Made by a program: the position numbers and the translations under genes
Source: JADJLQ01 sp034439915
GTDB taxonomy: Bacteria > Bacteroidota > Bacteroidia > Chitinophagales > Saprospiraceae
Length of the DNA stretch: 10,850 bases
Direction of reading: 5' to 3'
NCBI GenBank assembly: GCA_034439915.1
Contig: JAWXBI010000192.1
Location: forward strand, 1-10,850
The notes under the pieces: generated by a model
The model's database searches: none
Seen by the model: only the letters and a program-made list of their open reading frames with translations
Told to the model about the DNA's origin: nothing
Shown: positions 1 to 7,109 of the stretch, piece by piece
How positions within the stretch are numbered: position 1 is the first letter of the stretch
Layout of the letters: every line of letters begins with the position of its first letter

Positions 1-190
1 GAGCAGTTGTACTGCGACCATCCCAATGTTGGGGAGCAGTTGTACTGCGACCATCCCAATGTTGGGGAGCAGTTGTACTGCGACCATCCCAATGTTGTCG
101 AGCAGTGTACTGCGACCTACGTGTTGGGGACCAGTTGTACTGCGACCATCCCAATGTTGGCGAGCAGTTGCACAGCGACCCAATCTAAGT
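1..190. repeat. 33-bp tandem repeat array, decaying rightward
   Basis: Three identical 33-bp units start at 1, 34 and 67. Three increasingly divergent ones start at 100 (29 bp), 129 and 162. Each intact unit contains two small perfect inverted repeats side by side: GCAGT-TGT-ACTGC and CCCAA-TG-TTGGG, separated by GACCAT. The array begins at the window edge on a unit boundary, so it probably continues to the left. The unit has no stop codon in any of the six frames, which creates spurious long ORFs. The last units lose the symmetry just before the stop codon of kdsB at 197. No spacers are present, so this is not a CRISPR array. Function unknown; it could be an intergenic structural or terminator-like repeat. 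Confidence 0.93.
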
Positions 191-196
191 CTTACA

Positions 197-919
197 TTAC
201 CCCAACAGTTCTTCGATCACCCGGATGTCATCGGGCACATCCACAGCCATCGAAACATATTCTGATACCCCGATGTGTATGGAATAACCGTGCTCCATCC
301 ACCTCAATTGTTCCAGGGACTCAGCGGATTCCAGCGGAGTGGGTTCAAGACGGGAAATTGATTCCAGGGTTCGACGGCTATAGGCATAGATACCCAGGTG
401 TTGATAATAAGCTGGAGTTGATTTGTTCCTGTCATAAGGTAAGCGGCTTCTGCTGAAATATAGCGCTTTGCCCTGTTGGTCAAAAACACATTTGACCACA
501 TTGGGATTATCAATCATAGCGGGATCAGTGATTTTTCTAACCAGGGTTATAATGTTATCCCCCGGATGGAGATGGATCAGGTCAATCAATTGATCCAGGA
601 TAAGCGCCTGGACCAGGGGTTCATCTCCCTGAATATTGATATACCAATCCATTTTCGGCATCTTTTCAATGACTTCAGCACATCGGTGAGTCCCACTCAA
701 ATGATCGTTGCGGGTCATGATCACCTGGCCGCCAAATCCCTGGACATGCTCCCGGATCCCTTCGTCATCTGTCGCTACCACAAGCCCTGATAATTTTGTA
801 CATTGCAGGCATCCCCTATAGACATGTTCTATCATCGACCGGTCTTTGATCAAGGCCAATGGTTTGCCGGGAAACCGGGTTGAACCAAACCGGGCAGGTA
901 TAATCCCAAGAACATTCAT
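197..919 (-). CDS. kdsB: 3-deoxy-manno-octulosonate cytidylyltransferase (CMP-Kdo synthetase)
   Basis: This 240-aa cytoplasmic enzyme activates Kdo with CTP to give CMP-Kdo, the donor for the LPS inner core. The length fits the family (about 240-255). Visible motifs: the nucleotide-binding N-terminus IIPARFGSTRFPGKPLA (residues 6-22), SGTHRCAEV (75-83, usually SGT-D/E-R), the metal-binding QGDEP (97-101), YFSRSRLPYDR (154-164), HLGIYAYSR (174-182) and DVPDD near the C-terminus (227-231, usually DTPED). The ATG start is supported because the conserved N-terminus begins at residue 2. It is transcribed divergently from the LysM gene, with 75 bp between the two starts. No -7 box was evident on this strand. 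Its stop codon lies 7-8 bp from the decayed end of the 33-bp repeat array. The gene appears intact. Confidence 0.95.
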   Translation of the reverse strand: MNVLGIIPARFGSTRFPGKPLALIKDRSMIEHVYRGCLQCTKLSGLVVATDDEGIREHVQGFGGQVIMTRNDHLSGTHRCAEVIEKMPKMDWYINIQGDEPLVQALILDQLIDLIHLHPGDNIITLVRKITDPAMIDNPNVVKCVFDQQGKALYFSRSRLPYDRNKSTPAYYQHLGIYAYSRRTLESISRLEPTPLESAESLEQLRWMEHGYSIHIGVSEYVSMAVDVPDDIRVIEELLG

Positions 920-994
920 TTTAACGCTTTAAAATGTTAACTAACATATTATAATAATATTTAATACTTTTGCTATTCATATTAAACTGTTTGT
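920..994. promoter_or_regulatory. divergent intergenic promoter region
   Basis: A very AT-rich 75-bp spacer lies between two divergent start codons. On the plus strand it has a perfect Bacteroidota -7 box TAnnTTTG (TACTTTTG) at 965-972, 22 nt before the ATG at 995. A clear TTTG -33 element is not obvious at the expected distance. The minus-strand promoter for kdsB is assumed to lie here but I could not pin it down. Confidence 0.55.
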
Positions 995-2125
995 ATGCTG
1001 AGATTGCTTGCAAGGGCCATTGTAATGATTTGTTTTTTGGGATATGTCGTGGAGGCTAAATCTAATGATTCGTGGATCAAAGATACTATCGTAGTCCGGT
1101 TGGATGAAACCTATGGAAAATACATGGAGCACCTGGTGGAGAAAAAACAAACCTTGTTTTCCCTGGCCATAGCGTATGGCATTGACCTTTATGATGTATA
1201 TGATTACAACTCTTCTTTAAAGTCCAGGATACTGGGAGTCAACGATCTTTTGAGGATCCCGCTTTCCAATGATCACATTATTACGGACGAATCCCTGCTC
1301 CTTCCTAATAAGAAGTACCGACCGGTATATTATATCACCAAGCCGAAAGATAATCTTTATCGCATCTCCAGGGTTTATTTCAATATGGCATTTGATGATG
1401 TCATTGCCCGTAACCACCTGACATCGCACACCATCAAAGTAGGTCAAAAACTCATGATAGGTTGGTTTGATCCTACTAAGAAACAAGTGGGGAAACCGGA
1501 TTTTAAGTCCGATGTCACCAAAAACGAACAAATCAGGTTGGAAGAAAACTGGGTCAATTCAAACCCAAACGCTTTTACGGTGGAATATAAAGCCCTTAAC
1601 CTGACTTCATCCGAATGGGCCAAAACGTACGGAGGAATTGAAAATCGGTCAGACCGGCTCATTTTGGTCAAAAAACCAATACCTGCCATAGTTTTGAATC
1701 AAAGGAAATCAATGGATGGAAGTTCTATTGCTTCTAATGTCAAAACCGGTGCGGAAACTAAATTGAATACGGATGAAATTGTTTTGACCGATGTTACTAA
1801 ATCCTCTGAAAAAGCAGGGTATAAGGCCAAAGTTTTAAAACGGCGTATGGTCACCCAGAATGGAGTAGCTCAATGGGCTAAATCAGGGCCTACCACCCAG
1901 GGATTGTACGTCCTCCACCCTACCGCTCCGGTAAATTCCGTGGTGGAACTGTCCAACCCGATGACCCATCGAAAGATCTACGCTAAAGTATTGTCCAATA
2001 TGCCCCCCAAACTCTATCCTGATGATATCAGCGTGGTCGTATCTCCGGGTGTAGCCAATTTATTAGGGGCTATCGACAGCCGGTTTTATGTTAAACTGCG
2101 TTTTGTGGAAGAGACTATTCAATAG
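995..2125 (+). CDS. secreted LysM / RlpA-like double-psi barrel protein
   Basis: A 376-aa exported protein, probably in the periplasm or attached to peptidoglycan. Residues 1-21 look like a signal peptide (RLLAR, then a hydrophobic stretch ending near VEA). Two LysM-type modules follow: about 45-89 (KKQTLFSLAIAYGI to LLRIPL) and about 112-156 (YYITKPKDNLYRISRVY to GQKLMIG). Residues 160-280 are a low-complexity, polar linker. The C-terminus (about 285-371) resembles the RlpA-like double-psi beta-barrel seen with LysM repeats in Bacteroidota, with GLYVLHPTAPVNSVVELSNP, KIYAKVLSNMPP and VVVSPGVANLLGAIDSRF. LysM binds glycan chains; the barrel may be a lytic transglycosylase-like or purely structural domain, and I did not identify a catalytic residue. 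A -7 promoter box lies 22 nt before the start. Confidence 0.85.
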   Translation: MLRLLARAIVMICFLGYVVEAKSNDSWIKDTIVVRLDETYGKYMEHLVEKKQTLFSLAIAYGIDLYDVYDYNSSLKSRILGVNDLLRIPLSNDHIITDESLLLPNKKYRPVYYITKPKDNLYRISRVYFNMAFDDVIARNHLTSHTIKVGQKLMIGWFDPTKKQVGKPDFKSDVTKNEQIRLEENWVNSNPNAFTVEYKALNLTSSEWAKTYGGIENRSDRLILVKKPIPAIVLNQRKSMDGSSIASNVKTGAETKLNTDEIVLTDVTKSSEKAGYKAKVLKRRMVTQNGVAQWAKSGPTTQGLYVLHPTAPVNSVVELSNPMTHRKIYAKVLSNMPPKLYPDDISVVVSPGVANLLGAIDSRFYVKLRFVEETIQ

Positions 2126-2175
2126 GGGTACGCCGCCTGTTAAAATATTTGCGAAAAATCTCAGTCCGGGGGCTT

Positions 2176-2183
2176 TACTTTTG
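2176..2183 (+). promoter_or_regulatory. Bacteroidota -7 box for the PLP-enzyme gene
   Basis: TACTTTTG matches TAnnTTTG exactly and ends 7 nt before the ATG at 2191. A TTTG at 2148-2151 is a possible -33 element, but its 24-nt gap is longer than usual. The implied transcription start falls at or within a few bases of the ATG, so the mRNA would be leaderless or nearly so. This also argues against a TTG start at 2149, which would place the promoter inside the gene. Confidence 0.6.
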
Positions 2184-2190
2184 GGGCAAA

Positions 2191-3555
2191 ATGAAATACG
2201 CAGAAAATATTTTAAGTACGATAGGCAATACTCCACTGATCAGATTAAACAAGGTCTGTGACGAGGTCGAAGCGTTGGTATTAGCTAAGGTAGAAACCTT
2301 TAACCCGGGCCATTCCATCAAAGACCGCATGGCAGTGACTATGGTAAGGGATGCCGAAGAAAAAAGATTGCTTACACCCGGCGGCACTATTATTGAATGT
2401 ACCTCCGGCAACACCGGTATGGGCCTGGCACTGATCGCCGCTATCCAAGGGTACAAGTGTATTTTTACGACTACGGATAAACAATCGGCAGAAAAAATCA
2501 ATTTGCTCAAAGCATTCGGGGCGGAAGTAATCGTTTGCCCCACCAATGTCGAGTCTTCCGATCCGCGCTCGTATTATTCAGTTGCCGAACGATTATCTAA
2601 ACAAATTCCGAATTCATTTTGGTGTAATCAATATGACAACTTATCCAATTCCCAGGCCCATTTTAGTACCACAGGGCCTGAAATCTGGGAGCAGACGGAA
2701 GGAAAGATCACGCATTTGATTGCCGGGGTGGGTACCGGTGGTACAATATCCGGAACCGGGCGATACCTCAAATCGAAAAACCCGCAGGTTAAAGTCTGGG
2801 GCGTGGACACCTATGGTTCAGCACTTAAAAAATACCACGAAACCGGGATATTAGATCCAAAAGAAATTTATCCCTATATCACGGAAGGTATCGGCGAAGA
2901 TATTATACCAAAGAATATTGATTTTGCGGTGATCGATCATTTTGAAAAAGTTTCCGACAAGGACGCGGCGCTCGCGGCCAGGCGTCTGGCCAGAGAAGAA
3001 GCCCTGTTGATGGGTTATTCTTCCGGATCAGCCTTAGCCGGATTGATTCAACTCAAGGATCAATTGACCCAAGACGATATCGTGGTGATCATCTTTCCCG
3101 ATCATGGTTCTCGTTATGTCGGTAAAATATTTAATGATGATTGGATGCGGGAGCGGGGATTTTTGGAAACGGATCTCAAGGTAAAAGATCTGATCCGCAC
3201 CAAGCAGGATAAACGCTTTTTTTCCGTTACGTCCAATAGTACCGTACGCGACGCCCTTCATCTGATGAAAGAAAATGATATCTCCCAACTGCCGGTAGAC
3301 AAAGAGGACCAATTCATTGGAGCCGTGACCGAAACCAGGTTGCTTTCTTATATTTTGGAAAATCCCTCCTCCCACCTGGACACCAATATAGAAGCGATTA
3401 TGGGCGACCCTTTGCCACATGTACCCCTGGAAATGGCGATGCAGGATGTCAGTCGTTATTTTGACCGCAAAATACCTGGTGTGCTTACGCAGGATACAGC
3501 CGGAAACTGGCATGTCATTACCCAGCACGATATTATACGATCCATTAGGAGTTGA
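2191..3555 (+). CDS. PLP-dependent cystathionine beta-synthase (or cysteine synthase-like) with CBS domain pair
   Basis: A 454-aa cytoplasmic fold-type II PLP enzyme. Family knowledge says it condenses serine (or an activated serine) with homocysteine or sulfide in sulfur amino-acid metabolism. The N-terminus MKYAENILSTIGNTPLIRLN is typical, so ATG 2191 is preferred over an in-frame TTG at 2149. Motifs: HSIKDRM with the PLP Schiff-base lysine K44, the substrate loop TSGNTGMG (71-78), the phosphate-binding loop GVGTGGTISG (179-188) and SSGSALAG (277-284). Residues about 330-454 form two CBS modules, probably a nucleotide or SAM-sensing regulatory tail. The N-terminal heme domain of animal enzymes is absent. 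Length and domain order match bacterial CBS. The exact choice between cystathionine beta-synthase and O-acetylserine or serine sulfhydrylase cannot be made from sequence alone. Confidence 0.92.
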   Translation: MKYAENILSTIGNTPLIRLNKVCDEVEALVLAKVETFNPGHSIKDRMAVTMVRDAEEKRLLTPGGTIIECTSGNTGMGLALIAAIQGYKCIFTTTDKQSAEKINLLKAFGAEVIVCPTNVESSDPRSYYSVAERLSKQIPNSFWCNQYDNLSNSQAHFSTTGPEIWEQTEGKITHLIAGVGTGGTISGTGRYLKSKNPQVKVWGVDTYGSALKKYHETGILDPKEIYPYITEGIGEDIIPKNIDFAVIDHFEKVSDKDAALAARRLAREEALLMGYSSGSALAGLIQLKDQLTQDDIVVIIFPDHGSRYVGKIFNDDWMRERGFLETDLKVKDLIRTKQDKRFFSVTSNSTVRDALHLMKENDISQLPVDKEDQFIGAVTETRLLSYILENPSSHLDTNIEAIMGDPLPHVPLEMAMQDVSRYFDRKIPGVLTQDTAGNWHVITQHDIIRSIRS

Positions 3556-3566
3556 TAATAAACCCC

Positions 3567-3574
3567 TAAATTTG
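3567..3574 (+). promoter_or_regulatory. Bacteroidota -7 box for the PorP/SprF-like gene
   Basis: TAAATTTG matches TAnnTTTG and ends 7 nt before the ATG at 3582, the same spacing as for the gene upstream. A TTG at 3552-3554 is too close (12-nt gap) to be a standard -33 element. If used, transcription would begin at or next to the start codon. Confidence 0.5.
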
Positions 3575-3581
3575 ACAGTAG

Positions 3582-4643
3582 ATGCCAAAACTTTTTATCC
3601 GGTCTGTTTTAGGGGTGATGATTCTCCTTGTTTTTAATCCAACCTCTTATCTTCAGGCACAGGACAAACATTTTTCCCAGTTTCACTCTTCCCCTTTGCA
3701 GCTCAATCCTGCATTGACCGGGCTGATCAATGGAAGTTACCGGGTAAGTATGAATTACCGTAACCAATGGAGTAAAATCATTGGCAACAATTTCCAAACC
3801 ATTGCCGCATCGGGGGATATGAATATTAAATCACCGGTGAAAGCATGGAATAAAGATTTGTTGGGCATCGGCTTATCTTTTTTCTCTGATAAAGTGGCTG
3901 GATATGACCTCAATAATACCGAAGTTGCTTTTCATTCAGCATATCACAAATCCACCGGCGCCAATCAATTTTTAAGCCTGGGGGTCAAGCTTGGTATATT
4001 TCAACGAGGGATTAATTACGAAAATCTCCGGTTTGAAGATCAATATGTGGAAGGTCAGGGTTATTCTAAAACTTCCCTGGAAGTCCTGCCTGAAAATAAT
4101 CTTTCCATGATGGAACTGGCCCTCGGGCTGGATTATACTATCACCGGAAAACAAAACCAGGGACTCGACATCGGTGTTTCTCTGCACCATATCACTTCCC
4201 CGGATTTTTCTTTTTTTAATCTCACCCCTGCTCTGGTAGAGCCTGCAAAACAACCTTTATACAGTATTTTTTCATTCCACATCAGCGGCTCATTGGCTTT
4301 ATCTGAGGATCAGTCCATCTTACCCCGAATGTGGTATATCCAACAAGGGCCCCATAGATTATTGACCCTGGGGACCCTGATCAAAACTCCGCTCGATCAG
4401 GACAATATCAAATCCCTGCATGCAGGCGGTTTCCTTAGGATCGTCAACGGGGAAAAAAGTCTTAATCTTGAATCCTTTATTCCCATGATTGGTTTTGAGT
4501 TGGGTAATGTCAATATCGGGTTGAGTTATGATGCCAATCTCAGGCGACTCGCCCCCTCCTATTTCCAACAATCCATTTTCGAATTGTCCTTGTCTATCCT
4601 GGGCAGTCATGACAATGATAGTTTCTTCTGCCCCACATTTTAA
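3582..4643 (+). CDS. PorP/SprF-family type IX secretion outer-membrane protein
   Basis: A 353-aa outer-membrane beta-barrel protein. Residues 1-26 are a signal peptide (basic start, GVMILLVF core, cleavage near LQAQ). The mature N-terminus carries the family signature: DKHFSQFHSSPLQLNPALTG (28-47), then YRVSMNYRNQW (53-63). The rest is alternating amphipathic strands typical of a 14-strand-like barrel, and the C-terminus ends CPTF, close to the CPRF ending common in the family. In gliding Bacteroidota, PorP/SprF proteins partner with type IX secretion components and with gliding adhesins or PKD/gliding C-terminal-domain substrates. Here no large adhesin gene or PorK/L/M/N gene is adjacent, so this is probably one of many paralogs. 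It starts 26 nt after the preceding gene and has its own -7 box. Confidence 0.88.
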   Translation: MPKLFIRSVLGVMILLVFNPTSYLQAQDKHFSQFHSSPLQLNPALTGLINGSYRVSMNYRNQWSKIIGNNFQTIAASGDMNIKSPVKAWNKDLLGIGLSFFSDKVAGYDLNNTEVAFHSAYHKSTGANQFLSLGVKLGIFQRGINYENLRFEDQYVEGQGYSKTSLEVLPENNLSMMELALGLDYTITGKQNQGLDIGVSLHHITSPDFSFFNLTPALVEPAKQPLYSIFSFHISGSLALSEDQSILPRMWYIQQGPHRLLTLGTLIKTPLDQDNIKSLHAGGFLRIVNGEKSLNLESFIPMIGFELGNVNIGLSYDANLRRLAPSYFQQSIFELSLSILGSHDNDSFFCPTF

Positions 4644-4649
4644 GTGGTT

Positions 4650-4740
4650 ATATTCATTTGATCAGGCTGTAACCCGGGTTCTGTTTTCCCCCCTACTGGT
4701 AGCCATAAGGATGGAATCCCGCTCCCTACCCATTTGAGGA
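4650..4740 (-). ncRNA. rnpB: orphan 3'-end fragment resembling RNase P RNA
   Basis: Read on the minus strand, this stretch contains GGGTAGG (class A consensus GGGUAGGUUGC), then CTTATGGCTACC (consensus near AGAUAAAUGGUUACC), a G-rich run, and ACAGAACCCGGGTTACAGCC. The last piece differs by one base from the RNase P 3' signature ACAGAACCCGGCUUACAG. The order and spacing are as in the last 90 nt of rnpB. The rest is missing: I found no 5' GAGGAAAGUCC-like signature, no P4 partner, and no sequence pairing with the terminal CAGCCTGATC in the 280 bp available before the next gene. It is best read as a degenerate or truncated copy, not the functional RNA. Resemblance was judged by eye. Confidence 0.45.
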
Positions 4741-5006
4741 ATCTGAATAATAGATAAAAATCTCTCACTGAAAAATATGATCAATACAAACAGGAGAAAA
4801 TTACATTTAAAACTTCTATGTGCTTCTCTATGTGTACTATGTCCTTACGTGGTTCACCATTACGTCAGTTAATGTCTAACTCTGCGCTGATACCTGGTGT
4901 CCTATTCAAGATTTTACCTATAGAAAAAAATCTTCCGGTTAACATTAAAGTGTATTGGGCCTGCGCTTTTAAATTACCTTCCCGAAATCCGTTTAGATTA
5001 TAATAT
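4741..5006. other. non-coding gap with degenerate CTATGTG-type repeat
   Basis: No convincing gene is present. At about 4812-4858 the plus strand has a run of near 11-bp units (CTTCTATGTG, CTTCTCTATGTG, TACTATGTC, CTTACGTGG, then TTCACC). This closely resembles the CTTTGTG/CCTTTGTGGTTCACC-type strings often seen in bacterial intergenic DNA near GxxExxY genes, here with T-to-A changes. No GxxExxY protein can be read next to it. A 61-codon ORF across 4818-5003 has no recognisable features. The remainder is AT-rich. Confidence 0.5.
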
Positions 5007-5014
5007 TATTTTTG
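5007..5014 (+). promoter_or_regulatory. Bacteroidota -7 box for the patatin gene
   Basis: TATTTTTG fits TAnnTTTG and ends 5 nt before the ATG at 5020. No TTTG lies at the usual -33 distance. The predicted start of transcription is at or just inside the start codon. The box probably also drives nhaA, which follows without its own promoter. Confidence 0.5.
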
Positions 5015-5019
5015 CTCAT

Positions 5020-5805
5020 ATGAAGATTGGGATCTCGCTGAGTGGGGGTGGCGCCAAAGGCATAGCACATGTAGGAGTATTGCAGGCTTTGATTGATCAC
5101 GGTATTGAAGTGGACCTTATTGCCGGTACGAGTGCCGGGGCGATTGTCGGGGCACTGTATGCAGCCGGCATACCTGCCACTGAAATGATGTCCGCCATTC
5201 GCAATACGAGTTACCTGCGGATATTCGCGCTGCAATGGCCTGACCGTGGATTGGGTGATATGGCCTACCTCAACAAACTATTGACCAGGATGATTGGGGA
5301 GAATTCTTTTTCCCGCTTACAAAAACCATTGTATGTGACCTTGACCAATCTCAACACGGGGCAAGTGGAAATCAAAAGCAAAGGAACCTTATTTGAAGTC
5401 ATTTGCGCTTCCTGCTCGGTCCCGATCCTGTTTAAACCAATTGTGATTAACGGCAACCATTATCTGGATGGCGGAATTGCCATGAACCTTCCGGTACGTT
5501 GCCTCATCGGAAAATGCGATCTCGTCATCGGTGTCAATCTGGTCAATCACCATCCCCTGCCGGACAAATACCTTAGCAACTGGAGGGAGATCATGTCCCG
5601 GGTTTTCGATTTGTCCGTCTACAACAACGTCAAACCTGAAATGGATCTTTGTGATATTGTTATTGAACCCATAGACATTCATTTATACAGCAGATTCAAT
5701 TTTAATCAGGCGGAACAATTGTACCGGGCTGGATATGAAGGGGCCATGCTGAAGGTACCTGAAATACTGGCCCTGGTCAAAAACGCTCAACAATTCCCGG
5801 AATAA
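5020..5805 (+). CDS. patatin-like phospholipase
   Basis: A 261-aa serine acyl hydrolase of the patatin/RssA-like family, with no signal peptide or membrane segment, so probably cytoplasmic or peripheral. Motifs: oxyanion loop SGGGAKG (8-14), nucleophile elbow GTSAG (36-40, Ser38), and the catalytic aspartate in LDGG (Asp150). These make the complete Ser-Asp dyad. The length matches the short single-domain bacterial members, and the conserved N-terminus begins at residue 2, supporting the ATG. Expected activity is lipid acyl-ester hydrolysis, but the natural substrate cannot be deduced. The stop codon lies 2 nt from the ATG where nhaA appears to have begun, suggesting co-transcription and coupling. 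Confidence 0.92.
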   Translation: MKIGISLSGGGAKGIAHVGVLQALIDHGIEVDLIAGTSAGAIVGALYAAGIPATEMMSAIRNTSYLRIFALQWPDRGLGDMAYLNKLLTRMIGENSFSRLQKPLYVTLTNLNTGQVEIKSKGTLFEVICASCSVPILFKPIVINGNHYLDGGIAMNLPVRCLIGKCDLVIGVNLVNHHPLPDKYLSNWREIMSRVFDLSVYNNVKPEMDLCDIVIEPIDIHLYSRFNFNQAEQLYRAGYEGAMLKVPEILALVKNAQQFPE

Positions 5806-5807
5806 AA

Positions 5808-5897
5808 ATGTAAACAACTCAATTATTCAGTGATTTTTTTCGGAGTGAAAAAGCAGGCGGGCTGATCCTGGTATTCGTAACTATTCTTTCAGTCAGC
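5808..5897 (+). pseudogene. nhaA: stranded N-terminal coding sequence of nhaA
   Basis: In frame with nhaA, 5808-5810 is ATG, 5811-5813 is TAA, and from 5814 the reading continues TTQLFSDFFRSEKAGG and then LILVFVTILSVS into MANSSW. This is the normal NhaA beginning: an amphipathic lead followed by the first membrane helix ending in ANS. The simplest history is a codon-2 change (for example AAA to TAA) after the original ATG. There is no other in-frame ATG, GTG or TTG between the TAA and 5898. A sequencing error at this base cannot be excluded. Confidence 0.75.
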
Positions 5898-6965
5898 ATG
5901 GCCAATTCCTCCTGGAAGACCACTTATGTTGATTTCTGGTTATACCATTGGGAAGGTGAGACCATGGTGCATTGGATTAATGATGGGTTGATGACCTTGT
6001 TTTTTCTACTCATCGGCCTGGAGTTGGAACTCGAAATTTATCAGGGCGAATTATCGGATTTAAAAGATGCTGCGTTGCCGATTTTTGGGGCTATAGGCGG
6101 CATGGCAATACCGGCGGGTGTTTATCTGTTGATTAATTTTGGTACGGAGACCCAATCGGGCGCGGGTATACCGATGGCCACGGACATTGCTTTTGCTTTA
6201 GTCATTCTTTCCTTGTTGGGCAAACGGGTGCCCTTGTCCCTAAAAGTATTTCTGACGGCACTGGCCATCATTGATGATCTGGGTGCCATTTTAATTATTG
6301 CGATTTTTTACAATTCGTCGATATCGATTTCAAATCTGTCCATTGCATTAATTATTTTTGGTGTACTATTGATACTCAACCGGCTAAGGGTATTTAATTT
6401 GATCCCTTACCTGATTGGAGGTGCAGTTATGTGGTATTTTATGTCCCACTCCGGAGTACATCCTACTATAACCGGTGTATTGCTGGCATTTTCCATTCCG
6501 TTTTCGGATGGTGGCAAAAAATCCCCGTCCTATATGCTCCAACATTTTTTACACCAACCGGTCGCTTTTATCATACTTCCATTATTTGCCTTAGCCAACA
6601 CAGGGATAACCTTAGGGGATGATTGGCACCTTGGTCTTGTACAACCATCCAGCCTGGGGATAATGGCTGGCTTAATTATCGGCAAACCATTAGGTATTCT
6701 GCTGTTGTCTTACCTGGGTGTACGCACCGGGATTTGTTCGATGCCACAAGATATCAGCTGGAAAAATATCCTGGGTGCCGGATTTTTAGCAGGTATTGGA
6801 TTCACTATGTCCATTTTTATTACACTACTGGCTTTCGATAACCTCGTCCACATCATCGATGCTAAAATTACGATACTCGTGGCATCCCTGATCGCGGGCA
6901 TTCTGGGATTCATTTTGTTGAGGTTGACTTTACAACTTACCGGTGAATACAAACAAACACCGTAA
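5898..6965 (+). CDS. nhaA: Na+/H+ antiporter NhaA, N-terminally truncated as encoded
   Basis: An inner-membrane antiporter that exchanges cytoplasmic Na+ or Li+ for protons, used in salt and pH homeostasis. From the ATG at 5898 the product is 355 aa, against about 380-400 for the family. The transport core is intact: WINDGLMTLFFLLIGLELE (26-44), ATDIAFAL (94-101; Thr95-Asp96), the ion-binding aspartates in ALAIIDDLGA (Asp126, Asp127), GVHPTITGV (186-194), LFALANTG (229-236), GKPLG with Lys263, and GAGFLAGIGFTMSIFI near the C-terminus. What is missing is the first membrane helix, which is still readable just upstream but cut off from its ATG by TAA at 5811. Starting at 5898 would remove that helix, so the gene is either a recent pseudogene, a weakly re-initiating variant, or affected by a base error. 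Confidence 0.9.
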   Translation: MANSSWKTTYVDFWLYHWEGETMVHWINDGLMTLFFLLIGLELELEIYQGELSDLKDAALPIFGAIGGMAIPAGVYLLINFGTETQSGAGIPMATDIAFALVILSLLGKRVPLSLKVFLTALAIIDDLGAILIIAIFYNSSISISNLSIALIIFGVLLILNRLRVFNLIPYLIGGAVMWYFMSHSGVHPTITGVLLAFSIPFSDGGKKSPSYMLQHFLHQPVAFIILPLFALANTGITLGDDWHLGLVQPSSLGIMAGLIIGKPLGILLLSYLGVRTGICSMPQDISWKNILGAGFLAGIGFTMSIFITLLAFDNLVHIIDAKITILVASLIAGILGFILLRLTLQLTGEYKQTP

Positions 6966-7109
6966 CACAAACTTACTTTAGAAGATTTAATCCTATGGTT
7001 GATTTTTGCATAAATGCTTGCACTTTAGATAAAGGACGTGTTTATAACCAGCTTTGTACCTGATATACGAGCCCTTGCTTAAGTTGAATACACAATAGGC
7101 ATCGTGTTG
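6966..7109. other. non-coding spacer after nhaA
   Basis: This is the first part of a 364-bp gap without a gene. I see no strong terminator stem with a T-run, no promoter that meets consensus on both elements, and no small ORF with recognisable features. The rest of the gap holds the 105-bp inverted-repeat element and the leader of the glycosyltransferase gene. Confidence 0.5.

Noticed and set aside
1..190. CRISPR array
   Set aside because: Units are directly adjacent with no spacers, and no cas gene is nearby.
7..456. 149-codon ORF with 11-residue repeats (CDHPNVGEQLY)
   Set aside because: It arises because the 33-bp repeat has no stops in any frame; it then runs antisense through the well-supported kdsB gene and loses phase at the 29-bp unit.
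2149..2190. TTG-started N-terminal extension of the PLP enzyme
   Set aside because: The family N-terminus starts at the ATG 2191, and a perfect -7 promoter box lies inside the proposed extension.
3034..3588. 184-codon minus-strand ORF
   Set aside because: Antisense shadow of the CBS-domain region of the PLP enzyme, with no recognisable family features.
4818..5003. 61-codon ORF
   Set aside because: No recognisable motif, no promoter or start context, and its 5' part is just the degenerate CTATGTG repeat.
4650..5019. Complete functional rnpB
   Set aside because: Only the 3' signature is visible; no 5' signature or pairing partner fits between it and the patatin gene.
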